DNA of 64,000 bases from Aneurinibacillus tyrosinisolvens. GTDB lineage: Bacteria; Bacillota; Bacilli; Aneurinibacillales; Aneurinibacillaceae. The notes under the pieces are model-generated. The model was given only the letters and a program-made list of their open reading frames with translations. It was not told where the DNA came from and made no database searches. Below are positions 17,189-25,352 of this stretch, in pieces. How positions within the stretch are numbered: position 1 is the stretch's first letter; every line of letters starts with the position of its first letter. The stretch lies in NCBI RefSeq assembly GCF_001015055.1, contig NZ_BBWZ01000007.1, positions 124,001 to 188,000 of the forward strand. Reading direction: 5' to 3'. The translations under genes were made by a program, and so were the position numbers.

Positions 17189-18405
17189 CGGATTTAGTTT
17201 CATTCAGCAGCACCATGCTCCTCATTGCTTTTATTTTATATTGCGTCGCTACCATTCTTTTCTTTATCGCCATTACCGGGCGCCGCTTTAGCAATCGAAA
17301 CCCGCAGGAACACGCGGAGAAATTCGGCTGGATTGCTTATATCACCGCGGCTGTAGGCGTTGTCTGCCAGGCCGTGTTTATCGGGGTCCGCACCTATGTG
17401 GGAGGGCATTTCCCGATTAGTAACATGTTTGAATTTATGCAGTTCCTTGGCTTTGCGACGACCCTTGCTTTTCTCGGCATTTATGCGATATACCGCATTC
17501 CTTTAATCGGGGCGTTCGTTATGCCGTTTGGCATTCTTGTTATCGCGTATGCGTCTGTGTTTCCCCGGGAGATTACCCCGCTGATTCCAGCTCTCCAGAG
17601 TTACTGGCTGCAAATCCACGTAACGACAGCAGCTCTCGGGGAAGGGGCGTTTGCCGTTGGATTTGCGGGCGGCCTTATGTACTTACTGCGTACTGTAAAT
17701 CAGAACGAAAGCTCGCGTTCCACCAAGTGGCTGGAATTTGTCATGTGGGTTATCCTTACGCTCGTCGCTTTCATCGGAATGACGTTTTATTTCCAGGGCA
17801 CCGGCTACCAATCTGTTTTTAAAGCCCCGGTTCAGGCCATGGGCGGGCAAGTGGCAGAAACAGAGGTGAAATACGATATGCCGGCAATAGTGGGGCCTAA
17901 GGGCGGACAGTTAACCACAACAGATAAAATGAAGCCGCTATTTGAAGCTCCGGGCTTTATGAGAGGCAAGGAGGCGGCACGGAAGTTTAATACGATGATC
18001 TGGTCGGTTATCGGCGGAACGGTTCTGTATGTTGCCCTGCGCCTTGCTACACGGCGCCGCCTTGCTGCCCCGCTGGGCAAATGGGTGCGCGAGCTTGATT
18101 CCGATTTAGTGGACGAGATTAGCTACCGGGCCGTTGCGATTGGATTCCCCGTCTTTACGCTTGGTGCGCTTATTTTTGCGATGATCTGGGCACATGAGGC
18201 ATGGGGCCGCTTCTGGGGCTGGGATCCGAAAGAAGTATGGGCACTCGTTACGTGGCTGTTCTACAGCGCATACCTGCATCTTCGTCTTTCCCGCGGCTGG
18301 CAGGGGGAGAAATCGGCGTGGATGGCGGTTCTCGGTTTTATCGTCGTTATGTTTAACCTTATCTTTGTTAATTTAGTCATCTCGGGATTGCATTCTTACG
18401 CGTAA
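17185..18405 (+). CDS. resC: Cytochrome c biogenesis protein ResC (CcsB/CcsA type)
   Basis: The 406-residue polytopic membrane protein has the haem-handling WWD signature WGRFWGWDPKEVWALVTW near the C-terminus. The histidines expected to ligate haem occur in WLQIHVTTAALGEGAF, in WAHEAW and near the C-terminal end. Its partner is ResB, encoded by the overlapping upstream gene. The start GTG 17185 has GGGAGG about 14 nt upstream. The stop codon lies inside a perfect 20-bp palindrome (18391-18410). Confidence 0.96.
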   Translation: MTDLVSFSSTMLLIAFILYCVATILFFIAITGRRFSNRNPQEHAEKFGWIAYITAAVGVVCQAVFIGVRTYVGGHFPISNMFEFMQFLGFATTLAFLGIYAIYRIPLIGAFVMPFGILVIAYASVFPREITPLIPALQSYWLQIHVTTAALGEGAFAVGFAGGLMYLLRTVNQNESSRSTKWLEFVMWVILTLVAFIGMTFYFQGTGYQSVFKAPVQAMGGQVAETEVKYDMPAIVGPKGGQLTTTDKMKPLFEAPGFMRGKEAARKFNTMIWSVIGGTVLYVALRLATRRRLAAPLGKWVRELDSDLVDEISYRAVAIGFPVFTLGALIFAMIWAHEAWGRFWGWDPKEVWALVTWLFYSAYLHLRLSRGWQGEKSAWMAVLGFIVVMFNLIFVNLVISGLHSYA

Positions 18406-18410
18406 GAATG
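18391..18410. repeat. Perfect 20-bp palindrome over the resC stop codon
   Basis: CATTCTTACGCGTAAGAATG is its own reverse complement and contains the resC TAA. There is no loop and no following T run, so it is not a standard terminator. It could form a 3'-end hairpin or cruciform, or be a binding site. Confidence 0.7.
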
Positions 18411-18421
18411 ACAGCAGCAAG

Positions 18422-18616
18422 AAAAAAGGGAGTTCATTCCACTTGCCTTTCCCTTCCGCGAGGAAGGAAGAACTGTCCGCTCCACCTCCCTGCGAGCAGA
18501 GCCCGCAAAACATCTGGATCGTTCGAGGATGGAGACAATTGCGGGCTTGTTCTGCTCTCCGGGAGGTTCCGCTGGGTGAGGAAGGCCGGTCAGCGTGGAC
18601 TGGCCCTCCCTTTTTT
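18422..18616. repeat. 195-bp imperfect palindrome; candidate rod-like RNA or MITE
   Basis: The ends are an exact inverted pair, AAAAAAGGGAG (18422-18432) and CTCCCTTTTTT (18606-18616). Inside, AGCAGAGCCCGCAA (18495-18508) pairs with TTGCGGGC (18539-18546) and TCTGCT (18551-18556), and CCTCC pairs with GGAGG. A local hairpin (GGCCGGTC with GACTGGCC) followed by CCCTTTTTT can terminate transcription to the right, and the reverse strand also ends in TTTTTT. No protein is encoded. It could be a folded non-coding RNA or a non-autonomous palindromic element; no target duplication was found. Confidence 0.6.
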
Positions 18617-18683
18617 CTAACACTTCTGACCTTGCGGTCTTTTGCTCTACTACTTTAAAGCAACATATAGTTCCTATACCGAT

Positions 18684-18726
18684 AAAAAGCCTTCCGGTGG
18701 AGAATTTCCTCCGTGGAAGGCTTTTT
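18684..18726. terminator. Bidirectional terminator between resC region and small minus gene
   Basis: AAAAAGCCTTCC pairs exactly with GGAAGGCTTTTT (18715-18726) and the stem continues through GGAG and CCTCC. It ends directly at the stop of the minus-strand gene at 18728 and serves both directions. Confidence 0.9.
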
Positions 18727-18727
18727 C

Positions 18728-18904
18728 CTACTCAAAGTCATCCAGACTTTTTTCTTCTAACTCATCATCCTTCATCAAGGGAGCTTTATTGTCTGGGTTC
18801 TGTTTGTCTTCAACCACACCGATCTGGAATGTGTCCTGTATTTCATCGTGAACGATTTTGTCACCACGGTTATCGTATTGTATCTTCTTTTTTTCTTTTG
18901 CCAT
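18728..18904 (-). CDS. Small charged protein of unknown function, 58 aa
   Basis: The protein starts MAKEKKKIQYDNRGDKIVHDE and ends DDELEEKSLDDFE. It is very hydrophilic, has no membrane segment and no cysteine, and looks disordered. I do not recognise a family. ATG 18904 is chosen because GAAAGGAG lies 7-14 nt upstream; the longer frame starts in the spacer. It separates resC from resD and is read against both. Confidence 0.65.
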   Translation of the reverse strand: MAKEKKKIQYDNRGDKIVHDEIQDTFQIGVVEDKQNPDNKAPLMKDDELEEKSLDDFE

Positions 18905-18979
18905 TCTGATCTCTCCTTTCGCTTTCTCTTTCTTTTCCACACTGCAGGATATTAAAACGAAAACCGGAAAAGAAAAAGG

Positions 18980-19009
18980 TTGATAAATTCTTACATCATG
19001 GAATATAAT
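18980..19009 (+). promoter_or_regulatory. Sigma-A-type promoter of resDE
   Basis: TTGATA (18980-18985) and TATAAT (19004-19009) are 18 bp apart and lie about 95 nt before the resD start. This would let resDE be transcribed apart from resABC. Confidence 0.6.
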
Positions 19010-19104
19010 TCACTCGACTATTTCAGAAGCATTACAAACAGAAAAATGGTAAAATAGTCAAATAAACAACGTTATTGTCAAAATGTTGACCGAGGTGAAG
19101 AGGA

Positions 19105-19818
19105 ATGGAACGTCAGGCAAGAGTATTGGTAGTAGATGATGAGGAGCGCATTCGCCGCTTGCTTCGTATGTATTTAGAGAGAGAGAATTTTGTCATCGAA
19201 GAAGCGGAAGATGGGGAAAATGCGCTAGAAATGGCAGTGGTCAACGATTATGATGTCATCCTGCTGGATTTGATGCTTCCGGGGATTGACGGCATTGAGG
19301 TATGCCAACAGTTACGCGAGCAAAAAGCTACACCGGTCATTATGCTGACTGCGAAGGGGGAAGAAGCCAACCGCGTGCAGGGGTTTGAATCCGGCGCTGA
19401 CGATTATGTGGTAAAACCTTTCAGTCCGCGCGAGGTTGTATATAGAGTAAAGGCGCTGCTTCGCCGCTCGTCAGCAACCGCTTTCTTAACAACCCCGAAT
19501 AGTGCGCATAATGTGCTCGTTTTTCCGGAACTCTCCATCGATCATGATGCGCACCGCGTATTGGTTAACGGTGAAGAGGTTAGCCTAACACCAAAGGAAT
19601 ATGAACTTCTCTACTATCTTGCCCGAAATCCTGATCGTGTTTTTTCCCGCGAGGATTTGTTGAAAGATGTATGGCATTATGAATTTTTTGGGGATTTGCG
19701 TACGGTTGATACACATATTAAGCGCTTGCGAGAGAAGTTAAACAAAATTTCTGCGGTGGCAGCCAATATGATCGCAACGGTTTGGGGAATCGGGTATAAA
19801 CTTGAGGTGCCGAAATAA
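19105..19818 (+). CDS. resD: Response regulator ResD
   Basis: The 237-residue OmpR-family regulator has a receiver domain with acidic pocket VVDDEER, phospho-acceptor Asp55 in VILLDLMLPG and the conserved Lys in VVKPFSP. The C-terminal winged helix carries SLTPKEYELLYYLA and VDTHIKRLREKL. In B. subtilis ResD activates genes for aerobic and nitrate respiration under low oxygen. Assignment rests on the resABC-resDE gene order. resE begins immediately after its stop. Confidence 0.93.
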   Translation: MERQARVLVVDDEERIRRLLRMYLERENFVIEEAEDGENALEMAVVNDYDVILLDLMLPGIDGIEVCQQLREQKATPVIMLTAKGEEANRVQGFESGADDYVVKPFSPREVVYRVKALLRRSSATAFLTTPNSAHNVLVFPELSIDHDAHRVLVNGEEVSLTPKEYELLYYLARNPDRVFSREDLLKDVWHYEFFGDLRTVDTHIKRLREKLNKISAVAANMIATVWGIGYKLEVPK

Positions 19819-21642
19819 GTGGTCTATAATCGTGTCGTTGTTAAGCTTTGGATCACAATTCTTGGACTGGTTGCCGTCGTACTAACCGTCCTCAGCCTAA
19901 CCCTTATGCAGTTTTTTGATGGCTTTTATGAAAAACAGCGCACGTCAAATCTGGTTCATCTGGCGCAAAACATGGCTGATGTACTCAACGTATACCAGGA
20001 TCAAGAGCAGACGGTTCACATCGCGCGGGAACTATTGAATGGATATGGAACAAGAATGGTAGTAATAAATTCCGCCGGGGAGTTTGCCCGGCAGAAGTTT
20101 AGTTCGGTTAATCCGGATATCCCCGAGGTAGACGCTAAAGAGCTTATGAACCATCCTGCATTAAAGAAAGCCTTCTCAGGGAATGTAGGAACAGCGCGAA
20201 GCCTGTTTACGGTTGTGCCGAACAATGGAGGGGCGCCGCACAAGGAGGAGTTTCTCGCCGTATCCGTGCCGCTGCATTCATCGCTCGGGAAAAACAATGA
20301 ACTAATTCTATACCAGACGCTCGACGAGCTGAGGCAGACGATGAGTGAAACATCGTGGTTTATTTTTTATGCTGCCGTTATCGGTATTATCCTTACGACC
20401 TTTTTTGCTTTTTTCCTCTCCACACGGATAACCCAGCCGCTCCGGACGATGAAGAAGGCGGCCGATTCTTATTCGCATGGAGACTTTACTGCGCAAATCC
20501 CAATCCGGACAAATGACGAAATTGGAGAGCTGGCCGGTACTTTTAATCATATGGCGCGCCGGTTAAATGATCTCATTCTCGCTCTATCACGGGAAAAAGA
20601 AGAAATATCGAGCGTGCTGAAGAGTATGGTTGACGGGGTTATCACCGTTGACAGGCAGGGAAATATCATTGTAACGAACCCGCCGGCGGACAGCATCCTG
20701 AAAGCCTGGTCGTTTGAGCAGGGGGAAACCGAGCAGCAGGAAGATAGACTGAATAGAGGCCTGCCTGAATTTATGCGTTCGATTTTGGATCAGGTCGTAA
20801 AAAACGAACAGGACGTTATTTCGGATGTTATGATCCAGGGGAGAATCTATGCGCTTGTCATGGGTCCGCTCTATGATAACAATCAGGTGCGCGGAGCCGT
20901 TGCCGTGATGAGAGACATGACCCAGGAGCGCAAGCTGGATAAGCTGCGCAAAGACTTCCTGGCGAACGTTTCGCACGAGCTGCGTACCCCCCTTGTTATG
21001 CTTCAAGGGTACAGCGAAGCGATCATAGATGATATTGCGCCAACGCAAGAAGAAAAAAAGGAACTGGCGCAAATTATTTATGATGAGTCTGTGCGCATGT
21101 CGCGCCTCGTTAATGAATTGCTTGATCTGGCGCGAATGGAAGCGGGCCATATTGAGTTAAATATAGAGCAAATGAATTTGCTCCAGCTTGAGGATAAGGT
21201 CATCCGCAAGTTCAATGGAGTTGTAAAGGAACAGGGGAAGAGGCTTCAGCTTGACTGGGATTCCTCACAAGATACATTTTATCTTGACGCCGACAGAATG
21301 GAACAGGTGCTTACAAATCTAATCGATAATGCAATCAGGCACACTTCAAGCGGCGGAACCGTCACTCTGCGAACCGTCACCCGCGGAGACCGCTGTACGA
21401 TCGAAGTTTCTGATACAGGGAGTGGAATACCTGCCGAAGACCTTCCGTTTGTGTTTGAGAGGTTCTATAAGGCCGACAAAGCAAGAACGAGAAGAAGAGG
21501 GGGAACCGGGCTTGGCCTGTCGATTGTGAAGAATATCGTACAGGCACACGGGGGGACGATTACTGTGCACAGCAAGCTTGGAGAAGGTACAACTTTTTCC
21601 ATCGATTTATTCATTCACCATGAGGAAGGAAGCGTTTTATAA
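19819..21642 (+). CDS. resE: Sensor histidine kinase ResE
   Basis: The 607-residue membrane kinase has two transmembrane helices (about residues 9-31 and 175-195) around an extracellular sensor domain, then HAMP (STRITQPLRTMKKAADSY), a PAS domain (about 260-370), the phospho-histidine in NVSHELRTPLVML and the ATP-binding N, G1 and G2 boxes (LIDNAIRHT, DTGSGIP, GGTGLGLSI). HAMP plus PAS is the ResE layout; the PAS domain is thought to sense redox state. GTG 19819 follows the resD stop. Confidence 0.93.
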   Translation: MVYNRVVVKLWITILGLVAVVLTVLSLTLMQFFDGFYEKQRTSNLVHLAQNMADVLNVYQDQEQTVHIARELLNGYGTRMVVINSAGEFARQKFSSVNPDIPEVDAKELMNHPALKKAFSGNVGTARSLFTVVPNNGGAPHKEEFLAVSVPLHSSLGKNNELILYQTLDELRQTMSETSWFIFYAAVIGIILTTFFAFFLSTRITQPLRTMKKAADSYSHGDFTAQIPIRTNDEIGELAGTFNHMARRLNDLILALSREKEEISSVLKSMVDGVITVDRQGNIIVTNPPADSILKAWSFEQGETEQQEDRLNRGLPEFMRSILDQVVKNEQDVISDVMIQGRIYALVMGPLYDNNQVRGAVAVMRDMTQERKLDKLRKDFLANVSHELRTPLVMLQGYSEAIIDDIAPTQEEKKELAQIIYDESVRMSRLVNELLDLARMEAGHIELNIEQMNLLQLEDKVIRKFNGVVKEQGKRLQLDWDSSQDTFYLDADRMEQVLTNLIDNAIRHTSSGGTVTLRTVTRGDRCTIEVSDTGSGIPAEDLPFVFERFYKADKARTRRRGGTGLGLSIVKNIVQAHGGTITVHSKLGEGTTFSIDLFIHHEEGSVL

Positions 21643-22823
21643 TGACGACAACATTTGCAGCACTTCAACTTGATCCCTTTCTGCTGAAAGAGCTGGACAG
21701 GCAGGGAATTTCCGTCCCTACCCCCATTCAGCAGCAGGCCATTCCGCTCTTGCTTGAGGGGAAAAGCATTGTCGGGGAATCACAAACAGGATCAGGCAAA
21801 ACGTTCGCTTATCTGCTTCCTTTGCTTCAACAAATCCATACCGGCCTCTCGACAGTCCAGGCGATTATTTTCGCACCGACTCGCGAGTTAACGATGCAAA
21901 TTGCCCGTGTTGTTGAGGATTTAACGAAAGATACCGAAATCCGTTCCCAGGTCATTATGGGCGGTGTCGATATAAAGCGGCAGATGGAAAAAGCAAAAGA
22001 AAAACCGCACATTATCATCGGCTCACCAGGAAGAATGCATGACTTGATTGAGAAGAAAAAGCTGAAGGTGCATGAAACGAAGACGGTCGTTATTGATGAA
22101 GCGGACCAGATGATTGAAGCGGGCATGCTGCGGGAAGTGGAATCTATTTTAAAACGCACACCGAGAGAGCGGCAGCTGTCTGTTTTCTCTGCAACGATTT
22201 CTCCGGAAGTAGAGAAATGGAGCAGGGAGTGGTGCGATGACCTCCGCGTTGTGAAGATTACAAAGCAGTCGCGGCTGCCGGAGAAGATTGAACACTATTT
22301 TGTTGTGGCACCTGAGCGCGAAAAATTCGAGGAGTTACGCCGTCTGCTTCATGCTCTGGCGCCTTCGAGGGCGATTATTTTCGTGAAAAAGCTGCACCAG
22401 GTGGCTGACATTACAGAATGGCTTGCGCGTAAAGGCGTAAAAATCGAAGGCATACACAGTGAGACAAAGAAACTGGACAGGGAGCAGGCGATGCGGCAGC
22501 TGCACCAGGGAACAATTCAATGCCTGGTCGCAACCGACCTTGTCGCCCGCGGGCTTGATGTGGAAGACGTCAGCCATATCATTAACTTTGACCTGCCGCT
22601 TGATGCAGACGGGTACATACACAGAGCAGGCAGGACAGGCAGAGCGGGGAAAGGCGGCATCGTCGTTTCCCTGCTTGAGCCGAAGGAAAAATTCATGGCT
22701 GGAAAACTCGGAAAACAGCTCGGCATCGAAATCGGAGAAAGGACGCTGTTTCGGGGGAAACTTGTCTCTGCCCCGGCACAGCGGAAACCTGGGACTCCTG
22801 CGAAGAAAAGAATAAAGAAATAA
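21642..22823 (+). CDS. DEAD-box ATP-dependent RNA helicase
   Basis: The 393-residue helicase has the motifs in order: Q motif (FAALQLDPFLLKEL...PTPIQ), motif I SQTGSGKT, PTREL, motif II DEAD (VIDEADQM), motif III SAT, then ARGLD and HRAGRTGRAG in the second RecA domain. The C-terminal extension is short and basic (PGTPAKKRIKK), as in cold-shock or ribosome-assembly helicases without a specific RNA-binding domain. The start codon overlaps the resE stop by one base (TAATG), so it is co-translated with resE, where B. subtilis has sigX. Confidence 0.93.
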   Translation: MTTTFAALQLDPFLLKELDRQGISVPTPIQQQAIPLLLEGKSIVGESQTGSGKTFAYLLPLLQQIHTGLSTVQAIIFAPTRELTMQIARVVEDLTKDTEIRSQVIMGGVDIKRQMEKAKEKPHIIIGSPGRMHDLIEKKKLKVHETKTVVIDEADQMIEAGMLREVESILKRTPRERQLSVFSATISPEVEKWSREWCDDLRVVKITKQSRLPEKIEHYFVVAPEREKFEELRRLLHALAPSRAIIFVKKLHQVADITEWLARKGVKIEGIHSETKKLDREQAMRQLHQGTIQCLVATDLVARGLDVEDVSHIINFDLPLDADGYIHRAGRTGRAGKGGIVVSLLEPKEKFMAGKLGKQLGIEIGERTLFRGKLVSAPAQRKPGTPAKKRIKK

Positions 22824-22860
22824 AGGATACGAGCCGAGAGGCCGGGTACCCCTATAGAAG

Positions 22861-22901
22861 AACAAGCCAGTCTGATTCGTGGACTGGCTTGTTCTTTTTT
22901 T
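22861..22901 (+). terminator. Rho-independent terminator after DEAD-box helicase
   Basis: AACAAGCCAGTC pairs with GACTGGCTTGTT around a nine-base loop and is followed by CTTTTTTTG. It ends the res operon. Confidence 0.9.
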
Positions 22902-22981
22902 GTTGTGATATGAATTTGATTTTAAAGTTTACGGATACTATAAGGAGCATCTTTTATTCTAATCGTTAGGTGAATAAAAAC

Positions 22982-24046
22982 ATGAAAAAATGGCTGATGT
23001 TCTTTATTTTGCTCCTATCCTTTTGCAGTGCAGCACATGCAAAGTCACCTTTAAATTTGATCATAACCGTAAAGACATCACCCCAATCGGAATTAGCCTC
23101 AACACTGCGTATTCAAAATGGCCTCGCCGAGCGCATTCTGGCTAGTAAAACAGCGCCGGGACATCAAAAGCCGGATTTAATTCGCGCAACGCTCACGGTT
23201 GGTAACCGCCAATACGATTTCGACTCCTATTCCCAATTGTACGAAAGAGCTACGCATAAGAAAATTCTGCTTTCCGTTCAAACGCATACTGAATTGGAGA
23301 AATGCGTCGGGATATTGGAAAGCAGCCATTATGGGAAGGCGCTAAGCTGGGAACAAATAAGAAAAGAATTCCGCAGAATGTCTTATGCCCGGGTTGTGGA
23401 CATGGAGACTGGAAAATCATTCGAAATACAAAGGCGGGCAGGAAGCCGACACGCGGATGTACAGCCTGTTACTCTGCAGGATACAAAAATTATGAAGGAC
23501 ATTTATAAGGGGAAGTGGAGCTGGAGAAGGCGGGCCATTGTTGTTCTCATCGATGGCAAACGTTACGCAGCTTCTATGAACGGGATGCCACACGGGGCGG
23601 GAGCGATTAGAGGCAACGGATTCCGGGGCCATTTTTGTATCCATTTTAAAGACAGTTCGACACACCGGCGCTCAAAACCGGATCCGTCCCATCATCTTAT
23701 GATTTTAAAAGCGAGCGGCCAATTACGAAAGACGATCATGAATGCAGATCCCCACCGGCTTATCGACTATTTTCTCATTGCTTTAAATGAGCACGATGCT
23801 ACAACACTTGCCCTGACTATGGAGGGGGCCCTTCCCTTTCCTCCAGAAAAGATTTCATTTCTAAAAAAGCAGGAAAGCAAAGGGGCGGGCGGATTGACAG
23901 ATCATCTCACAGCTGAAATACCGGTTAAACTGAGTTATATCAAAGAGGGAGAAGGCAAAAAGAATGAGGTTTGGACATTTCTGCTGCGAAGAGCCTCTCC
24001 CCTCGAACGCTGGACAATCGTTAAGGTTGATGTTCGCAAGAAATAA
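22982..24046 (+). CDS. Secreted protein with conserved His/Cys domain, function unknown
   Basis: The 354-residue protein has a signal peptide (residues 1-20, cut after AHA). Residues about 130-230 form a conserved block containing SYARVVDMETGKSF, GKWSWRRRAIVV, MNGMPHGAG and GHFCIHF with Cys219. The His-Gly and Cys-His arrangement recalls an L,D-transpeptidase-like catalytic site, but the YkuD consensus HGxxxxxxxG..S.GC is not matched. The C-terminal 110 residues look like a separate alpha/beta domain. ATG 22982 has AGGTG nine bases upstream; the GTG at 22970 has none. A cell-wall role is inference. Confidence 0.75.
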   Translation: MKKWLMFFILLLSFCSAAHAKSPLNLIITVKTSPQSELASTLRIQNGLAERILASKTAPGHQKPDLIRATLTVGNRQYDFDSYSQLYERATHKKILLSVQTHTELEKCVGILESSHYGKALSWEQIRKEFRRMSYARVVDMETGKSFEIQRRAGSRHADVQPVTLQDTKIMKDIYKGKWSWRRRAIVVLIDGKRYAASMNGMPHGAGAIRGNGFRGHFCIHFKDSSTHRRSKPDPSHHLMILKASGQLRKTIMNADPHRLIDYFLIALNEHDATTLALTMEGALPFPPEKISFLKKQESKGAGGLTDHLTAEIPVKLSYIKEGEGKKNEVWTFLLRRASPLERWTIVKVDVRKK

Positions 24047-24148
24047 CAGAACCCCGGAATTGATTTGCTTTTGTCATTGTGTCAATTCTCAAAATGGATC
24101 ATACAGTAGTAGTGTGAGTAAGCATACGCTTATTTTTCCTAACAGAAG

Positions 24149-24180
24149 GCCCCTCTAATTGGAGTTAGAGGGGTTTTTTC
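24149..24180 (+). terminator. Rho-independent terminator
   Basis: CCCCTCTAA and TTAGAGGGG form a perfect nine-base-pair stem around TTGGAG and are followed by TTTTTT. It ends the secreted-protein transcript. Confidence 0.92.
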
Positions 24181-24317
24181 CTGTGAAAATATAGAGGAAG
24201 CGGGGAGAAATATTCATGCTTTTAGAAGGCGGTGCAAGGGAAAAATTCACATAATATGAATAAGGCTATTGGGCAAAATATTGGTGCAGGACGACTACTT
24301 TTGAAGGAGGAACAACC

Positions 24318-24578
24318 ATGAAAAAAATTGCCACATTAGCTCTCGCGGCATGTGTTGTATGCTCATCAGCACCAGCCTTTGCTGAGTCACAACACCAGGG
24401 TGCTACGCACACGAAACACGCGAAAGGAACACAGCAGGGCCATATGCGCGCAAAATCAACCCAACAGGGCAAGATGCACACAAAATCAACACGCGGCGGC
24501 GGTACACGTACAAAAGCTGCAACCCAGCCGGGAATGCCTAAAACAGGTCTTGGCGGAGCAAGCGAAATTGAAGAGTAA
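24318..24578 (+). CDS. Small secreted Thr/Lys/Gln-rich protein ending in MPKTGLGGAS
   Basis: The 86-residue protein has a signal peptide (cut after AFAES, about residue 22), then a basic low-complexity region of THTKHAKGTQQG-like units. It ends MPKTGLGGASEIEE. The ending resembles the start of an LPxTG sorting signal but no hydrophobic helix or basic tail follows; a terminator lies directly behind the stop in all frames. It is therefore probably secreted without sortase anchoring. AAGGAGG is upstream of ATG 24318. I do not recognise the function. Confidence 0.7.
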   Translation: MKKIATLALAACVVCSSAPAFAESQHQGATHTKHAKGTQQGHMRAKSTQQGKMHTKSTRGGGTRTKAATQPGMPKTGLGGASEIEE

Positions 24579-24585
24579 GAAGAGT

Positions 24586-24618
24586 GCGAAAAGAGGAGCC
24601 TATCCTCTTTTCGCTTTT
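24586..24618 (+). terminator. Rho-independent terminator
   Basis: GCGAAAAGAGGA pairs exactly with TCCTCTTTTCGC and is followed by TTTT. It lies eight bases after the stop of the small secreted protein. Confidence 0.9.
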
Positions 24619-24756
24619 CCCGGATAGTTATCATCTCCCGCCGTGTTTGTTTTATAGCTCGTGCATTTTGGTTTGTTTTTATTGCGGGCTTTTCTGGAGA
24701 TGGCATGCCGATTTAGGAATGGGGGAACTGCGCATACTAACAGGGGAGGTGAAGAG

Positions 24757-25305
24757 ATGAAGAAGACGATAAAAAGGATCACCGTGGCATCTTTTACAGC
24801 CTTAATCGCGGGTTCTATGGCTGCCTGCAGTCCGGGGGGAGTTCCAAATACGAACCGGGCGCAGGAAAACCAGGTGAACGGGTATCGAACCAATAGTGCG
24901 GCTCCTCATTATAATTCTGTTCATCGGGCGGGGATGCCTGATGACGGAAGCCGCACATACAATAGGAGCGACGGGAATCATACTGTTACTGCACGCATAA
25001 CCCAGGCGGCTGCAAAGGTTCCCGGCGTTACGCATGTTACTGCAGTTGTGGACGGGAACAACGCTGTTGTCGGGCTTGATGTTGACAACACTGCAGTGAG
25101 CAGGCCTAACATCGAATTTCAGGTGCGTCGGGCTGTGCAAGCAGCAGAGCCCGGGTACAACGTTCATGTAACAACCGATGGAGCACTGCACCAGCGAATT
25201 CGCACTTTGAATACACAACGAAGCAATGGACATTCGGCTCGCACACAGGCCGATGGCGTTGGAACATTAATCCGCAATATGGGCCGCACGGAGCCTTTCC
25301 GTTAA
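24757..25305 (+). CDS. YhcN/YlaJ-family sporulation lipoprotein
   Basis: The 182-residue protein has a lipoprotein signal ending in MAAC. Its core, from about residue 75 (ITQAAAKVPGVTHVTAVVDGNNAVVGLDVDN through VRRAVQAAEPGYNVHVTTD), is the YhcN/YlaJ fold found in forespore-expressed spore-membrane lipoproteins. The N-terminal half is polar and disordered. ATG 24757 follows AGGGGAGGTG; the upstream part of the frame is spacer. YhcN is an inner spore membrane protein in B. subtilis, which fits the sporulation theme. Confidence 0.85.
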   Translation: MKKTIKRITVASFTALIAGSMAACSPGGVPNTNRAQENQVNGYRTNSAAPHYNSVHRAGMPDDGSRTYNRSDGNHTVTARITQAAAKVPGVTHVTAVVDGNNAVVGLDVDNTAVSRPNIEFQVRRAVQAAEPGYNVHVTTDGALHQRIRTLNTQRSNGHSARTQADGVGTLIRNMGRTEPFR

Positions 25306-25321
25306 GCAAATGAACCCTCAG

Positions 25322-25349
25322 GAGACTTTCCTTGCAGAAAGTCTCGTTT
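25322..25349. terminator. Terminator between convergent lipoprotein and NlpC/P60 genes
   Basis: GAGACTTTC and GAAAGTCTC form a nine-base-pair stem around CTTGCA. The T run is short (GTTTCC). It lies between two convergent genes. Confidence 0.6.
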
Positions 25350-25352
25350 CCA

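Noticed and set aside
18422..18616. Naming the long palindrome as 6S RNA
   Set aside because: The rod-like shape is suggestive, but I could not align the central bubble or closing stem with a remembered 6S consensus, so it was kept as an unnamed structured element.
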